Source: Nelumbo lutea (Eukaryota; Streptophyta; Magnoliopsida; Proteales; Nelumbonaceae). From it: a DNA stretch of 64,000 bases. Position 1 is the stretch's first letter; the number at the start of each line of letters is the position of its first letter. Location: assembly GCA_022828595.1 (NCBI GenBank), contig JAKGHH010000007.1, forward strand, positions 36,084,356 to 36,148,355, in the 5' to 3' direction. The notes beneath the pieces are model-generated. The model was given only the letters and a program-made list of their open reading frames with translations. It was not told the origin of the DNA and ran no database searches. Below are positions 1-11,633 of the stretch, in pieces. The translations under genes and the position numbers were made by a program.

Positions 1-1423
1 TACCCACCAATCTTAGAAAGGAAAAAGTGTTTGGAAGACAACGGATTCTGTACTAGGCTTGAAAAAAACCAAATAATCAATAAGTTCAATAATTAAGGGT
101 GCATGTCATACTGTTTCTTTATTTTTGTGTAGTGATCCAAACTTGAATAATTTCTTGTTTTCTTGGTCAAATTTGTAAGACAAGCTTGACTTCTTAAAAT
201 TTCAATCATCTACTGCTTCATGGTTCTTATTAAATAGAGAATGTTCTGATTTTACCAGTGCCACAAATTTTGGGTGATGTGGATTGAAAGATGATTTCCT
301 TGCGTTCATTAGTCATGAGATGAACTAGAATTTTAACAAATAAGCCCCGAACTTTACAATATAAACAAAATAACAATAGTAAACATCCCAGAAAGTCAGG
401 AACCACATCTACAACTTTTCTCAATTTTAAACAAGATGCAATATAAACACTTCCCACAACTATCTCCTTCCAGAAGTAACACTAGCATCCTGTACCTCTT
501 GAATGTCTCACAAAATTTCCAATAATCATATCATCATTTCTGTTCTAATTCTCTAAGCTTGCATAGTTAATCCTACTTTGTAGATTCAGAATTTTTAGTC
601 TACTCTCTTTCTTCTAATTCAAAATAAAAAAGAATAATCTTGCATAGTCAATCCTACTTTGTAGATTCAGAATTTTTAGTCTTCTCTCTTTCTTCTAATT
701 CAAAAAAAGGAAAAAAAAAAAAAAAGAACAATCTTGCACATTCTTACCTCCTAAAAAGAACAAACTCAAACTCTTCCCACTTCTTTTTCAATCACCTTAA
801 CAATCTCTATCTTGTTATCAAATTTAACCACTTCATCTAATGGGAAAACACCATCGAACTCATTGGTACAATTCTATATCCCCTTCCAACTCCAAATAAT
901 CATGGAAGTTATTAAATGATTCTCTGTAAGATGGTATGGTTCTAATTAATGTAAATCAATATATCAAGTGCTCATGGACATAAGTTTTTGGACAGAACCA
1001 GATACTTTAGAATGTTTGGGTATTAAAGAGGTTGTCTTTGAGGCTTAGGAGGTAAGATAACCCATTTGAATAGAACCATGTAGATGTAGATAAAAATTCA
1101 GTATAGATGCAGTTTTGAAAGGCAATCCTGGTTTTAGTGGTGCTGCCAGAGACATAAACATAAACATATGTATCTGTACACACATGTCATATGATTATGT
1201 GCTTGTGCAAATGTGTGAACAAGCAGTTATTAGAAGAAAGGTTAAGAGTAGATCTATTCCATGTTTTTAAGTATGAATAGGTACACATCTTCAAATATTT
1301 AAGAGTAGTTTGTAGTAAAAGCATACTTTCCACTATCCATATTCTTTGTTTTCTTTATATTTGATTAATTACTTTGTTCAAATATGTTGCCTAGATAGGG
1401 AGCTTTCACTGTGGTATTAGTAC
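1..1423. other. Intergenic or intronic sequence, no gene recognised
   Basis: AT-rich sequence with many stops in all frames. The only structure I can support is a tandem duplication at 558-720. A short coding-looking stretch just before 1050 runs into a GT donor-like site, but it contains a stop and I could not connect it to anything. Confidence 0.5.
558..720. repeat. 81-bp tandem duplication
   Basis: The sequence starting CTTGCATAGTTAATCC at 558 recurs at 639 as CTTGCATAGTCAATCC with few changes. Both copies run through the same stretch ending in TCTTTCTTCTAATTCAAA. The second copy is followed by a long A tract. It looks like a simple two-copy duplication with no coding content. Confidence 0.85.
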
Positions 1424-1693
1424 TGTTAGAGAATAAAACCTATTCAAGGACCTCACTTAACAGCTTAAGCTTTTAGATTGAATGGTTCTTTGAGATGGTA
1501 TCAGAGCCACTTTGACCAAGTGGTCTAGTGTTCGATTCTCATCACCTCCACGCTTCAAGCCCAATGGGTGGGCCTGTGCTGTCCACGCTTCAAGCCCAAT
1601 GGGCTTTCATGTGAGGGGGCATGTTAGAGAATAAAACCTATTCAAGGATCTCATTTAACAGCTTAAGCTTTTAGGTTGAATGGTTCTCTGAGA
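1424..1693 (+). mobile_element. TRIM retrotransposon with 72-bp LTRs
   Basis: This is a complete miniature LTR retroelement (terminal-repeat retrotransposon in miniature). Two 72-bp direct repeats starting TGTTAGAGAATAAAACC lie at 1424-1495 and 1622-1693. Directly after the first is TGGTATCAGAGCC (1496-1508), the standard primer binding site complementary to initiator Met-tRNA. Directly before the second is a purine tract GTGAGGGGGCA (1611-1621). The whole is flanked by the 5-bp target duplication AGTAC (1419-1423 and 1694-1698). The 126-bp interior encodes nothing and holds two copies of CACGCTTCAAGCCCAATGGG. It would depend on an autonomous LTR element for movement. The repeats differ at few positions, so it is fairly young. 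Confidence 0.93.
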
Positions 1694-1727
1694 AGTACTG
1701 ACTGATATGTATTATCAATTAATGTAG

Positions 1728-1813
1728 AGGTGTGTGATGCTTTTAAAAAGGAAAGGAAGCACAAGAAAAGGCAGCTTGAGGACACATTAAACCTTGTTTT
1801 GAAGAAGAGGAAG
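1728..1813 (+). other. Exon-like open stretch, unidentified
   Basis: After an acceptor-like TGTAG, 28 open codons from 1730 to 1813 encode a basic, charged peptide (it contains FKKERKHKKRQLED and ends LKKRK). They end at a donor-like AAG|GTAATA. Composition and borders resemble an internal exon encoding a basic helical segment. I found no convincing partner exons and recognise no family, so this may be chance. If real, the TRIM element just upstream sits in its intron. Confidence 0.2.
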
Positions 1814-3332
1814 GTAATATGGAATTTTATGTATTGATTTGCAATTTGGTTTGGTTTAAGGAATGTTGATGCTTTGCATTGTTTAAGTTTTAAGTAAGTG
1901 GTTTTCTGATTCATCATTCTATTAAAGGCAGTTTTATAATGGAACAGAATGACCCATTTGCAAGAATATTTGAGTATTAAATACCTTAATTGATGTTCTT
2001 ATTAAAATCTTCAAAAAATTTTGGCAATGTAAAATGGACTAAGATTTCCAGGTGGGGTTGGTGTTTGCTATCCTTAAACGGGGAGCTTTTCATATAGTTT
2101 GCCTGTACCATCTGAGTCCTCTTAGATGGTGGTGGATAAAAATAAATCTAATAATCAAACCCAGTCCATAGAAGTAAAAATAAATCTGATAATCAAACCC
2201 CTGTACTTCTGAGTCCTACCAATATCCCTCAGATGACCACTAGTGATGGTACCACTAGAAAACCACTTTCAATATGTTCTTACCACCATTTAGTGACCAC
2301 TGAGAATCTGAAATAGATGACAAAACTCTTGAGACAATTTTTAGAACTTAATGAGATCAAAATGGGCCTTATTCTTCATTATTTGGTCTTGGAAGACCAC
2401 CAAGCCCATGTATATAACAGACAACCAAAACTAGTGCACAGTTTGGGTGTTAAGGATATTTCTCTTTTTGATTTCATTTTAAATTTATCTTCTAGTTATA
2501 GGCATCTTAAGTCTTGAATCCACCATGAATATTTTCTTATTAAAGACACTGGAGATGTCAGTCTTTGGGAAAACAGATCACTTTTGGACGTCTACCAAGC
2601 TGGGTCATTCTTGAGTTCTTTGGTGTTTTACTGAGGACCCAAACAAGTGTCTTGCATCTTTGGTGTTTTACTGGCAGACATGAAAGGCTATCTAACCCTT
2701 CAAATAATTTAAAACTTTCTTATTCTTTCCCATCTATGCTGCTCCGACATAATTTTCAAGCTTTTTCATCTAGTTCAATTATGAAAATAATGATCCTTGA
2801 CTAATTTTCATTCATAGATTTTTTTAATGTTTATTTTCATGGTTATCTTGGGCCGATACGTATCGTTCCGGGACCCTTCCGATACACTCCTACAGTAGGT
2901 GTATCGGGGATCTGACAGGTTCAGGGGATGGAGGGGGCTCCCCTGAACCAGTTTTGCAAAAAAAATGACCTTAAATATAAATATCCTAAATGGAAAGATT
3001 TTTCTAGATGCCTTTTTTCAATAAAGAACTCATTTTATAGATGAGAATTTGAAAAACAAAACTTTTCATAAACTTAAAACTTCAGTACTTGGCCTTTTCA
3101 TTATTTATATATATCATGTTCTTTTCATCTCTCAATGAAGAAGAGGGTAAGAATTATTAATTTGTGTTTTACAAGAGAGCAGGGAAAAAGGTTTTCTGCT
3201 TTCCTCAATTATTTGCCTTTTACGTCACATATTGTAATTGTTGAAAGGATGGAGACTTGTTTATTTGGATGTTTGTATTTAGTGAATCTTGTGGTTATTA
3301 ATGAAATATTTTTCTAAGTTTGCACTTGTCTA
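1814..3332. other. No gene recognised
   Basis: Only short open frames without family motifs. At 2848-2930 there is a GATACGTATCG-rich stretch that resembles one arm of the small inverted-repeat element at 40636-40739. The rest is unassigned AT-rich DNA. Confidence 0.5.
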
Positions 3333-3336
3333 GATG

Positions 3337-3925
3337 AAAAGAATTTCAAGTCTTCTGCGGTTTGAGAATATAGTATGGAAGGTAATGCAAAAATAGATTG
3401 AATTTGAACGAGGGAAAGGAATGAAACAAGCTAAGGACAACTTAATCTAAATCTACAAAGCCAAAAGTTGAGTAACTCTGACCTGAGAGAGGAATCTGGA
3501 CGGAATGGTGGAGACGATGGTAATCAGGGCAAAAAATTGGTCGTCCGATTGGGTCAAATCCTAGGGTGATGAGTGGATCAGCGGAGCACCGACTCGTTAT
3601 CCTTCCACCGACGGGAGAGGGAGGTTGTCGCTGCTCTGTGAAGCCAGCCTGACGCGGTGCCCTCCTCTCTAAGAGCCAGGAGGCCTCAGCCTTCGCTCAA
3701 GCCCCATGGCTCAACTCCCTACTTGGAACGGGCGTGCCGGCAAATTACTCCGTCAGATCCCGCCTGTCGGAAATGGGCCAATGTTCAACCAATTTGATGC
3801 TCCCGCTTGGGTTATAAGCTCACGCTACCGAGCTCAGCGACACATTTACTTGTAAATGAATAGATAACTAACTCCAGTTTAATATATTTGTTCGATGTGG
3901 GACTTTCTACAAACTTGATTAGGAG
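3337..3925 (+). repeat. Local repeat family, copy 1 (right part)
   Basis: This segment, from TCTGCGGTTTGAGAATA through the GC-rich core with CGACTCGTTATCCTTCCACC to GATGTGGGACTTTCTACAAAC, is a diverged copy of sequence also found at about 12585-13150, 9466-9955 and 15360-15835. It is the most diverged of the four. The GTGGGACTTTC end resembles termini of plant LTR or TRIM elements read in reverse, but I see no second terminus, primer site or transposase. No protein family is recognised. Confidence 0.75.
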
Positions 3926-4796
3926 AAATACGGATATACCCGATCCGGCCCCCCTTACTACTACCACTCTCCCCCTATAAATCACATCTTGCCCGTAATT
4001 TGGCATCAATTTACAGTCAGGGCGCATTCCCCCTACACTATAGGGCTATAAAATTTTGATCTGGGCTGATTAGTCATTTTCCCAACTTAATTCCACTAAA
4101 ATGCATGTCTATTGCACGTGAAAATTTCATACAACAACAATAATTTTAGGGTCCGCATGGTTTATAGAAATAGATGCTTGAAATTAGAAGTGTAGATCAA
4201 GGTTCAAAGTATTGTAAACGAAAGGTATATTGGAAAATATAATTTTAAGAGATATATTGAGATATGCTTTGGAAATACATAGATATGGACAAAAAATCAA
4301 AATATGCATGAATACACTAGAAAATCCTTAAAAAATATGAACAACAATAAAAATGAGTTTTATATGGTTATAACTAATTTATTTAAACATAAAAATTATT
4401 CTTTAATGATTTATATAAAGTATCGGGATATAATTAGTGACCGCTATAAAATAATAGAAGAACTAAAATGTATGTGTGTATGTATATATATACTAATATA
4501 TTTATTAGTTAATACTTTTTAAAGTCATTTTTTAGTTAATATTTATTGTATATCGATTTAGATAATATTTATTATCTATACAAGTTAATATATACCTTAA
4601 TTTGTTAATTAATAAATATAATTTGTATTTAACTTATTATTATATAAATATTAATAATCAAATTTTAGCATTTGTTGGGAAACACCTACCAACGCAAGAA
4701 AGATTACTTTAAATATAAAAAAAAAAACATGTTGTTTTAATAAGCAATTAAGGTTGGTCGCATAATGGTTAATTAATTATTGTTGTAAGATCTTTC
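3926..4796. other. AT-rich sequence, no gene
   Basis: No open frame with recognisable motifs. A sequence like TAGGGTCCGCATGGTTTATAG near 4147 resembles the left end of Tourist-type elements (compare about 10008), but no matching right end was found. Confidence 0.45.
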
Positions 4797-5262
4797 CCCG
4801 AATTATGCTCACCCCTAGGGGTTTGCATATAATTCCCCAAGCTCGTCTCAAACCTGTAGGTAAATTAGTAAAATATCTCCAAATTTACTTACTATTTACA
4901 TTTTAATGAACTAGTCTTTCCTTTAGGGTTCCTAGTGTAATGGATCAAATATTACTTTCCTTATCATGGATAGAAGTAGAACCTGATTGATGAAGTCTTG
5001 GACCCTTGAATAGCCAAAATCTTCAAAATGAAAAGAATAAATACCATTGGCAGATCAAGGAAAACAAATAAAAAGAGAAAGAAAAACAAGAGCAATTGTT
5101 AATAGTTTTTTGGAAACATATACTACATTGAAATAGATAACCGGATCATATCATTGCCACCACAATGTCTAATTAAACCAAATAATTCTGCAGTAAAACA
5201 ATCTACAAAACGAAATCAAAAATTTAAGTTTAGGGTTAGCAGAAGTACCGGGAACCAGATGG
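4797..5262 (+). repeat. Local repeat family, copy 1 (left part)
   Basis: Starts with ATTATGCTCACCCCTAGGGG and continues with the same sequence that follows the MITEs at 8855 and 11853, ending near GGGTTAGCAGAAGTACC. Only the right terminus of the MITE remains here. This copy therefore derives from a MITE-bearing ancestor that lost the left part, or its breakpoint lies inside the MITE. Confidence 0.7.
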
Positions 5263-5424
5263 TCAGCCTCCCAAATATGCCACATGGGCTTTGAGACGAG
5301 CTTGGGGAATTATATCATTGCACAATACGAGTTTTACAAAAGGTTGGCCTTGGTTCGGGGAAGCCGAGCCCCTTACAACAAACAATAAACAAAGAAAAAA
5401 AGTGGAAGGAGAATCCAGAGTTGT

Positions 5425-7568
5425 ATGAGGAGAATGGGCAAAAAGAAGTTGCTTGGAGAAGACCCCAGCCCCGGCAGAACATCTTCAGGCCTCAACACCT
5501 ACACGCTCGTCGGCTGCTTCAGCCTTCGTGTCTTCGATGCCCTTCAAGTAGGAAACGACACCGAACTTGGCCATCTCATCTTTATAGGCATTGGTGATCT
5601 TGAATTCTTCACAGCCTTAGTCGAAACCTCTTGATGTTTCTGCTCTGTCGCCTAGAGCTTCTCCCTGGTCTTCTTCAGTTGCTCATCGACCTCGTTCAAA
5701 GAGGTCCGGAGAGCCCTCATCTTCTCCCTCATGGCTGAGACCTTGGCTTCCATCTCCTTCCTACGGTCATGCTCCTTATGCGTCGTTGCAATGGACGCCT
5801 CTCGGCCGCTCTGGGACACGGTCAGCTGGCACTTCAACTTGTTAGCCTCCTTCAGGGAGGTTCTCAGCTGCTGAAGGTGAACCTCCACCTTGTCGCGTAG
5901 ACCGACGGCGGTGGAAGACGTCTGCAAGGAACAAGTGGTCGTCAAAATGAAGCAAAGCAAAAGAGAAAATTTTGACTAAGTATAACGAATAGAAGCCTCA
6001 CCTTGGCTAGTCGATCCAAAAGGGTGTCCCGAACACCCCGGATGTTCACCTGGGTCTAGGATTGCCTGTCCCCTAGTAATAGCATCCCGGTCACCAGGGC
6101 TCAGAAGAGTGGGGCACAAATTGTCGAGAGTCCCCAGCGGCATCCTCGAGCTGGTGATCCCTCAGTGTCAGTCTCTTCCCCCTTGGAGGTTGGGGGCCTC
6201 AGCGGGTTTCTTAGGCGTGGGTGTCCTTCTCCCCTCGGCTTCAGTCGGTGCCTTTCTCCTCTCAGCCTCGGTTGATGCCTTCGCCTGAGGCGGTTCCTTC
6301 GGGGCAGTTGTCTCCTTTGGGGCAGGCCTCTTCAACAAGGCCTCGCCCGTGCCCCTCTTGTTGGATTTATCATCTTCATTATTCGATCCTTGATGTCGTC
6401 GTCCATCTCTACAACACACAACATAACATGTAAGTACAAAGACAAAAGTAAGCAGACATTGGCAATCAACGACAAGAGTATCCATACCGAGGCAGGCGGG
6501 GCTGAGACCATCCCACACCAAGGTGTCCTCCGCTACCAAGGGCACAGCGCAAATCGTCCCTGTCAGCCGAATTCGGATCATCATGTTGGCCTCTTCGTCG
6601 TTATTATATGGCCATATTCTCTCACCCACGGGATCCGGTTTCCCCTAGTCAAACTTGAAAGGCCAACCCTCAAGACAAGACACAAAGTAGAGCCAGTACT
6701 TTCATCAGGAGATTCCTTGCCCCGCCAGCTACACTCGGCACCTCCAAGGGCAGTCCTCTCCCTTAGTACCCGAACTCCAAGCACCTAAGGGGAGTTCTCG
6801 AATTCACTAGTGGTATCCTCACTGTTGGAGGAGGTGGAATGGGGCATTCTGGTGTCTGAGAGGTGAAGAAGCTCATAGCACTCGAGGTCGGTGTTTGAGT
6901 ACGACATGGTTCCAGAAGAAATTCTTTACCTAAAAAAGTTGAGTTTGAGGAAGAAGGCTAAAGGGTTAAGCTACTTGGTCGTCAAGGTTTATGAAGATTT
7001 AAGCGAAATTGAGCAAATGGTAGGAAACTGTCTCAACCAGCAGCCCTATTTAAAGAGAGATGTACAGCTCATATTGCTTCAATCCTATGGCCGCGGCGCT
7101 GCCGACCTAACAGCCCAAACCGATGCAAGCCACGTGGTGTCAACCTCGGGAATATGAAACGACACCGAGCAAATTAGCCAATCTACCGATCAACTCTGGG
7201 CCAGGAATGGTCTGAACCAGGTGACCCACCACTCATCTTGTGCACAGCCACAGTCGATCAATGTCGACGTTCGTACAAAGCACAATGGACGAAAGTGAGC
7301 GCTTCACACCCATGCCATGCATAGTCTCACCTCTCAACTCAACACGATTCTCCAAGAAGGCGGAAACTTTACAACAAAATAGTCGCCACAAGGTTACCCA
7401 GGGAAGCACTCATCGAGACGCCCTCTCCAACCGAAGCCATATTCTCTACTAGACGTGCCATCCTACACCTCTATAAATGACTACAGTACTCTCTTCAAAT
7501 GAAGTCGAGGTCTCAGTTCATCGCACCGGTCGACCTCGACAACCACAGCCTCGAGAGTGGGGGGCAAG
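5425..7568 (+). mobile_element. Tat-type Ty3/gypsy fragment: region between integrase and 3' LTR
   Basis: The left edge (GAGAATGGGCAAAAAGAAGTTGCTTGGAGAAGACC) matches the sequence that follows the Tat-type integrase relic at about 14900-14930, so this is the segment downstream of pol. The right edge is a purine tract (GAGAGTGGGGGGCAAG) directly before an LTR at 7569. Tat-lineage elements are known to carry long extra sequence here, often with an ORF on the opposite strand, and this segment has one (see 5652-6907). Gag, protease, RT and integrase are absent from this copy. Confidence 0.6.
5652..6907 (-). pseudogene. Antisense ORF of a Tat-type gypsy element, coiled-coil protein, decayed
   Basis: Three open blocks lie antisense to the host retroelement. 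The first starts at 6907 (MSYSNTDLE...), contains stops and frame breaks, and reaches CLG at 6488. A GT-AG intron (6487-6407, 81 bp) joins in phase to a block rich in Lys, Glu, Pro and Ala (DGRRHQGSNNEDDK, then repeated PTEAE-type motifs). A second intron (6001-5922, 80 bp, AAG|GTGAGG to TTGCAG) leads to about 90 residues of heptad-like charged helix with LRDKVEVHLQQLRTSLKEA and EKMRALRTSLNEVDEQLKK, ending near 5652. Antisense ORFs here are a known Tat trait; some match the Pfam family called putative gypsy-type transposon. I did not recognise that domain directly, and the function is unknown. Confidence 0.45.
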
Positions 7569-7952
7569 TGATATAGGCACATATGGCAAGGCCCAAGATT
7601 GCGTCACGTGGCATCGGACGGACGAGATCCTAGTCGTCCATCCCTAACAACCCTTAACTACTCCATTGCAAGGTCAAGTATACAAGGGGGTGCCTAGCTT
7701 AAGGTAAATCCATCTTGCTCATTACTGCTCTCTAGTTCTCTTGTTATCAGGTGACCTCGTCTGAGCCCTCATCTCAATCCTGGTCCGACCCCCTCACACA
7801 TTTAACTAACTTGATAGTCAAGGTCTCCGCCCGTAGGATAACACCCGGGGCCTCTGACGTGCACTCTCTTGCTTTCAATTTGGACACGTCGACCTCGGTG
7901 AAAGAAGCGAAATTACCTTGTTGCCCCTGGCCCCGTCCTTGGCAACAACACA
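7569..7952 (+). mobile_element. Tat-type gypsy LTR, copy A (384 bp)
   Basis: Begins TGATATAGGCACATATGG directly after a polypurine tract and ends GGCAACAACACA, so it has TG...CA ends. A second copy of the same length lies at 10537-10920 and also starts after a purine-rich GAGAGTGTGGGGCAAG. A TATA-like stretch was not assigned. It is the 3' LTR of the fragment to its left. Confidence 0.75.
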
Positions 7953-8426
7953 ATTAATTAACGATAAAGGGTAATTAAATAGCATGACCATGCTATTAAT
8001 AAAATATATTATCTTTTATTATTTAATTAAATAGCATGGGCTTCAAAAATCAAATTTAAATAACTTCCATTCATTAATTAGGTTAATACAAAAATTATGT
8101 TAATTTAATCTAACATATTAGTTTAATTTTAATTATTACCAAATTATAGTTAGATTAAATGTACTTAGACCTACTTAATTAAATTGATGTATTAATTTAG
8201 TGTATAGTATTTAAAAATTTATTAACTTAAAACTAATTAGATATGTTTATTTAGATAATAAATTAATCTTTACCAATTATTAAGTGATTAAGTATCTCAC
8301 TCATTGATCTATTATCTTTATATTTTTTATTTATTATAATTCTTGGAATGACAATTTTCCCCATAAAACTAGGGCCCTACCCCACCCCACCCCTCCCCGA
8401 TCTTAAACAGGGGCGGGTGGGGTTTG

Positions 8427-8855
8427 TAGGGTGAGCATTCAAAGCGAATAAACCGAAATTTTTAAAATTGAAATAATAAATAAAAGCCAAACCAAACCAA
8501 ATTATAAAATACCGAAACAACCGAAACCAAAATATTCTGTTTGGTTTTTGGTTATATCGGTTAAAACTAAATTTTAATAATGTATATATTTTATTATATA
8601 TATTATATTATAATATATATATATATATATATTATGAAAGAAATTTTTTTATATTATAAATAATATGATATATTATACATTAGATTTTACATATTATATA
8701 CCAAAGTTTGGTTTATTCGGTTAACCGAATTTCTAATTCTAAAAACCGAAACCAAAAATCGAATTATTCAAAAACCAAATTAACCAGAACACAAAAAACC
8801 AAAATGAAGCTTTTGGTTTGGCTTTTCGGTTTTAACCCAATTATGCTCACCCTTA
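8427..8855. mobile_element. hAT-type MITE, copy A
   Basis: Terminal inverted repeats TAGGGTGAGCAT and ATGCTCACCCTTA bound 429 bp of AT-rich DNA, flanked by a perfect 8-bp target duplication GGGGTTTG (8419-8426 and 8856-8863). The interior carries scattered ACCGAAACC and GGTTTGGTT motifs and an (AT)n tract, with no transposase. An 8-bp duplication with TAGGG-type ends is typical of hAT MITEs. Confidence 0.92.
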
Positions 8856-9970
8856 GGGGTTTGCATATAATTCCCCAAATTCGCCCCAAACCTGATGATA
8901 AATTAGTAAAATATCCTCAAATTTATTTGCTATTTACATTTTAATGAACTTAATCTTTCCTCGGGTTCCTGGTGTAATGGATCAGATATTACTTTCCTTA
9001 TCATGGATAAAAGCAGAACCTGATTGACGAAGTCTGGGACCCCTGAATAACCAAAATCATCAAAATGAAAAGAATAAATACCACTGGCAGGATAAGGAAA
9101 GAAAAACAAAGAGAAATTGTTAATAGTTTATAGGAAACAGATACAACATTGAAACCAATAACCGGATCGTATCATTGCCACCACAATGACTAATTAAACC
9201 AAATAATTCTGCAGCAAATCAATCTATAAAACGAAATCAAAAATTTAAGATTAGGGTTAGCAGAACTATCAGGAACTAGATTAGGCTGATGGCCCGGGTG
9301 AACAAAATCTCACCAGACTCTCGTAATTAGCAAGCTGTTAAAATAGAATTTCAGAAAATAAAGCTAGGCAGTGTCTAATGCCAATTGGTTAATCTGGGCT
9401 GCCACTTCCTGACATATAAAAGGCTATTGTTAAACAGGGTACAGAATTTCAAACCCAAAAGTTAATCTAAATCTACAAAGCCAATAGTTGAGTAGCTCTG
9501 ACCTCAGAGAGGATTAGAGGAAGCTTGACGGAGTGGTAGAGATGATGGTAAATCAGGGCAAAAAAGTGGTCGTCCGATTGGGATCAATTCCTAGGGCGAT
9601 GAGTGGATCAGCGGAGCACCGACTCGTTATCCTTCCACCGACGGGAGCGGGAGATAGTCGCTGCTCTGTGAAGCCAGCCTGACGCGGTGCTCTCCGCTCT
9701 AAGAACCAAGAAGCCTCAACCTTCGCTCAAGCCCCACGGCTCAACTCCCTACTTGGAACGGGCGTGCCGGCAAATTACTCGGGCCAGATCCCACCTGTCG
9801 GAACCGGGCCAACGTCCAACCACTTTGATGCTCCCACTCGGGTTACAAGCTCACGCTACCGAGCTCAGCGACATTTATTTTCGCAAAAGAATAGATAATT
9901 AACTTCACTTTTATGTATTTGATCGATGTGGGACTTTCTACAAACTTCATTCAACTAACATGCATGTCCA

Positions 9971-10398
9971 CTGCACATGAAATTTTCATATAACAATAAT
10001 AATTTTAGGGTCCATTTGGTTTTCCGAAAACAGGTAATTGGAATGCCTACCCTCTACCCTCTCTTTGGTAGAAATGGGATTCTCATTGGAGAGTGTCACC
10101 AAGTAAAAAGCTCATGACAGAAAACCCCAATAACAAACAAAGATATTAATTGATAAATAAATATAATAATAAAGTAGAAATAAAATATAATTAGAGTAAT
10201 AATAAAATAGCAATACAAAAAATAAACGATTTATGAAATAATAATAAAACATTAATAATTAAATAATAAAATATTATGAAAATAATAATATGATAATAAT
10301 AATATATTAATAAAATTATATTAATCTATTATAATTAAAGTAATAATAAAATTCTAGTTTAGTACCCTAAATTTTTGGGTGTACTTCCAAGTTAGTAT
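9971..10398. other. AT-rich spacer between duplicated units
   Basis: A TAGGGTCCATTTGGTTTTCCG stretch at 10008 resembles a Tourist-like left end, followed by a long (AATAAT)-type AT-rich region. No coding content and no matching right end was recognised. Confidence 0.45.
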
Positions 10399-10536
10399 CC
10401 GAAGCCATGTTCTCTGCTAGACGTGCCATCCTACACCTCTATAACTGGATGCAATACTCTCTTCGATTAAAGTCGAAGTCTCAGCTCGTCGCACCAGTTG
10501 ACCTCGAGAACCATGGCCTCGAGAGTGTGGGGCAAG

Positions 10537-10920
10537 TGATATAGACGCATATGGAAAGGCCCAAGATTATGCCATGTGGCATCGGCCGGACGAGATCCTA
10601 GTCGTCCATTCCTAACAACCTTTAACCACTCCATTGCAAGGTCAAGTATAAAAGGGGGTGCCTAGCTTCAGGTAAATCCATCTTCCTCGTTACTACTCTC
10701 TAGTTCTCTTGCTATCAAGTGACCTCGTGTGAGCCCTCATCTCAATCCTAGTCTGACCCCCTCATACGTTTAACTAACTTGACCGTCAGGGTCTCCGCTC
10801 GTGGGATCACACCTAGGGCCTCTGACGTGCACTCTCTTGTTTTTAAGTTGGACACATTAGCCTCAGTGAAAGAACCAAAATTACCTTGTTGCCCCCAACC
10901 CCAACCTTGGCAACAACACA
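10537..10920 (+). mobile_element. Tat-type gypsy LTR, copy B (384 bp)
   Basis: Same length and ends (TGATATAGACGCATATGG...GGCAACAACACA) as the LTR at 7569-7952, with scattered substitutions. It follows a short piece of the upstream element (from 10399). It is part of the duplicated block rather than the partner LTR of one element, since both copies have the same purine tract on their left. Confidence 0.75.
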
Positions 10921-11414
10921 ATTAATTAACGCTAAAGGGTAAGATAAATTACCTTACATAATATATTAATCAAGACCATGTTATTAATAAAATATATTAT
11001 TTTTTATTATTTAATTAAATAGCATGGGCTTCAAAAATCAAATTTAATTAACTTTCATTAATTATTTAGGTTATTACAAAAATAATGTTAATTTAATCTA
11101 ACATATTAGTTTAATTTTAATTATTACCAAATTATAGTTAGATTAAATGTACTTAGACCCAATTAATTAAATTTATGTATTAATTTAGTGTATAGTATTT
11201 AAAAATTTATTAACTTAAAACTAATTAGATATGTTTATTTAGATAATAAATTAATCTTTACCAATTATTAAGTGATTAAGTATCTCACTCATTGATCTAT
11301 TATCTTTATATTTTTTATTTATTATAATTCTTGGAATGACAATTTTCCCCATAAAACTAGGACCCTGCCCCACCCCACCCCTCCCCGATCTTAAATAGGG
11401 GCAGGTGGGGTTTG

Positions 11415-11594
11415 TAGGGTGAGCATTCAAAGCGAATAAACCGAAATTTTTAAAATTGAAATAATAAATAAAAACCAAACCAAACCAAATTATAAAAAAC
11501 CGAAACAATCGAAACCAAAATATTCTGTTTGGTTTTTGGTTATATCGGTTAAAACTAAATTTTAATAATGTATATATTTTATTATATATATTAT

Positions 11595-11633
<39 letters not shown>

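Larger units (their letters stand above)
7431..9970 (+). repeat. Large duplicated block, unit 1
   Basis: From CCGAAGCCAT to TGCATGTCCA this block aligns from end to end with 10399-13172: tail of the Tat element, 384-bp LTR, AT-rich spacer, MITE, then the local repeat family. Unit 1 lacks about 360 bp (unit 2 positions about 12300-12660). Unit 1 positions 9043-9955 are also nearly identical to 14933-15839. Repeated segmental duplication or unequal recombination explains this better than independent insertions. Confidence 0.85.

Noticed and set aside
1496..1508. TGGTATCAGAGCC considered as part of a tRNA gene
   Set aside because: It is a primer binding site between two LTRs. No cloverleaf can be formed around it.
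4304..4522. Small open frame with a hydrophobic end
   Set aside because: AT-rich sequence with Lys/Asn/Ile/Tyr bias and a low-complexity tail. No supporting signal.
9687..9902. 71-codon frame conserved between two repeats
   Set aside because: It is identical in the copy at 15575 because the whole segment was recently duplicated. The more diverged copies at 12893 and 3650 do not keep the frame well, so coding selection is not indicated.
7569..10920. The two 384-bp LTRs considered as the two ends of one element
   Set aside because: Both have the same purine tract and upstream sequence on their left and the same AT-rich sequence on their right, so both are 3' LTR copies made by block duplication.
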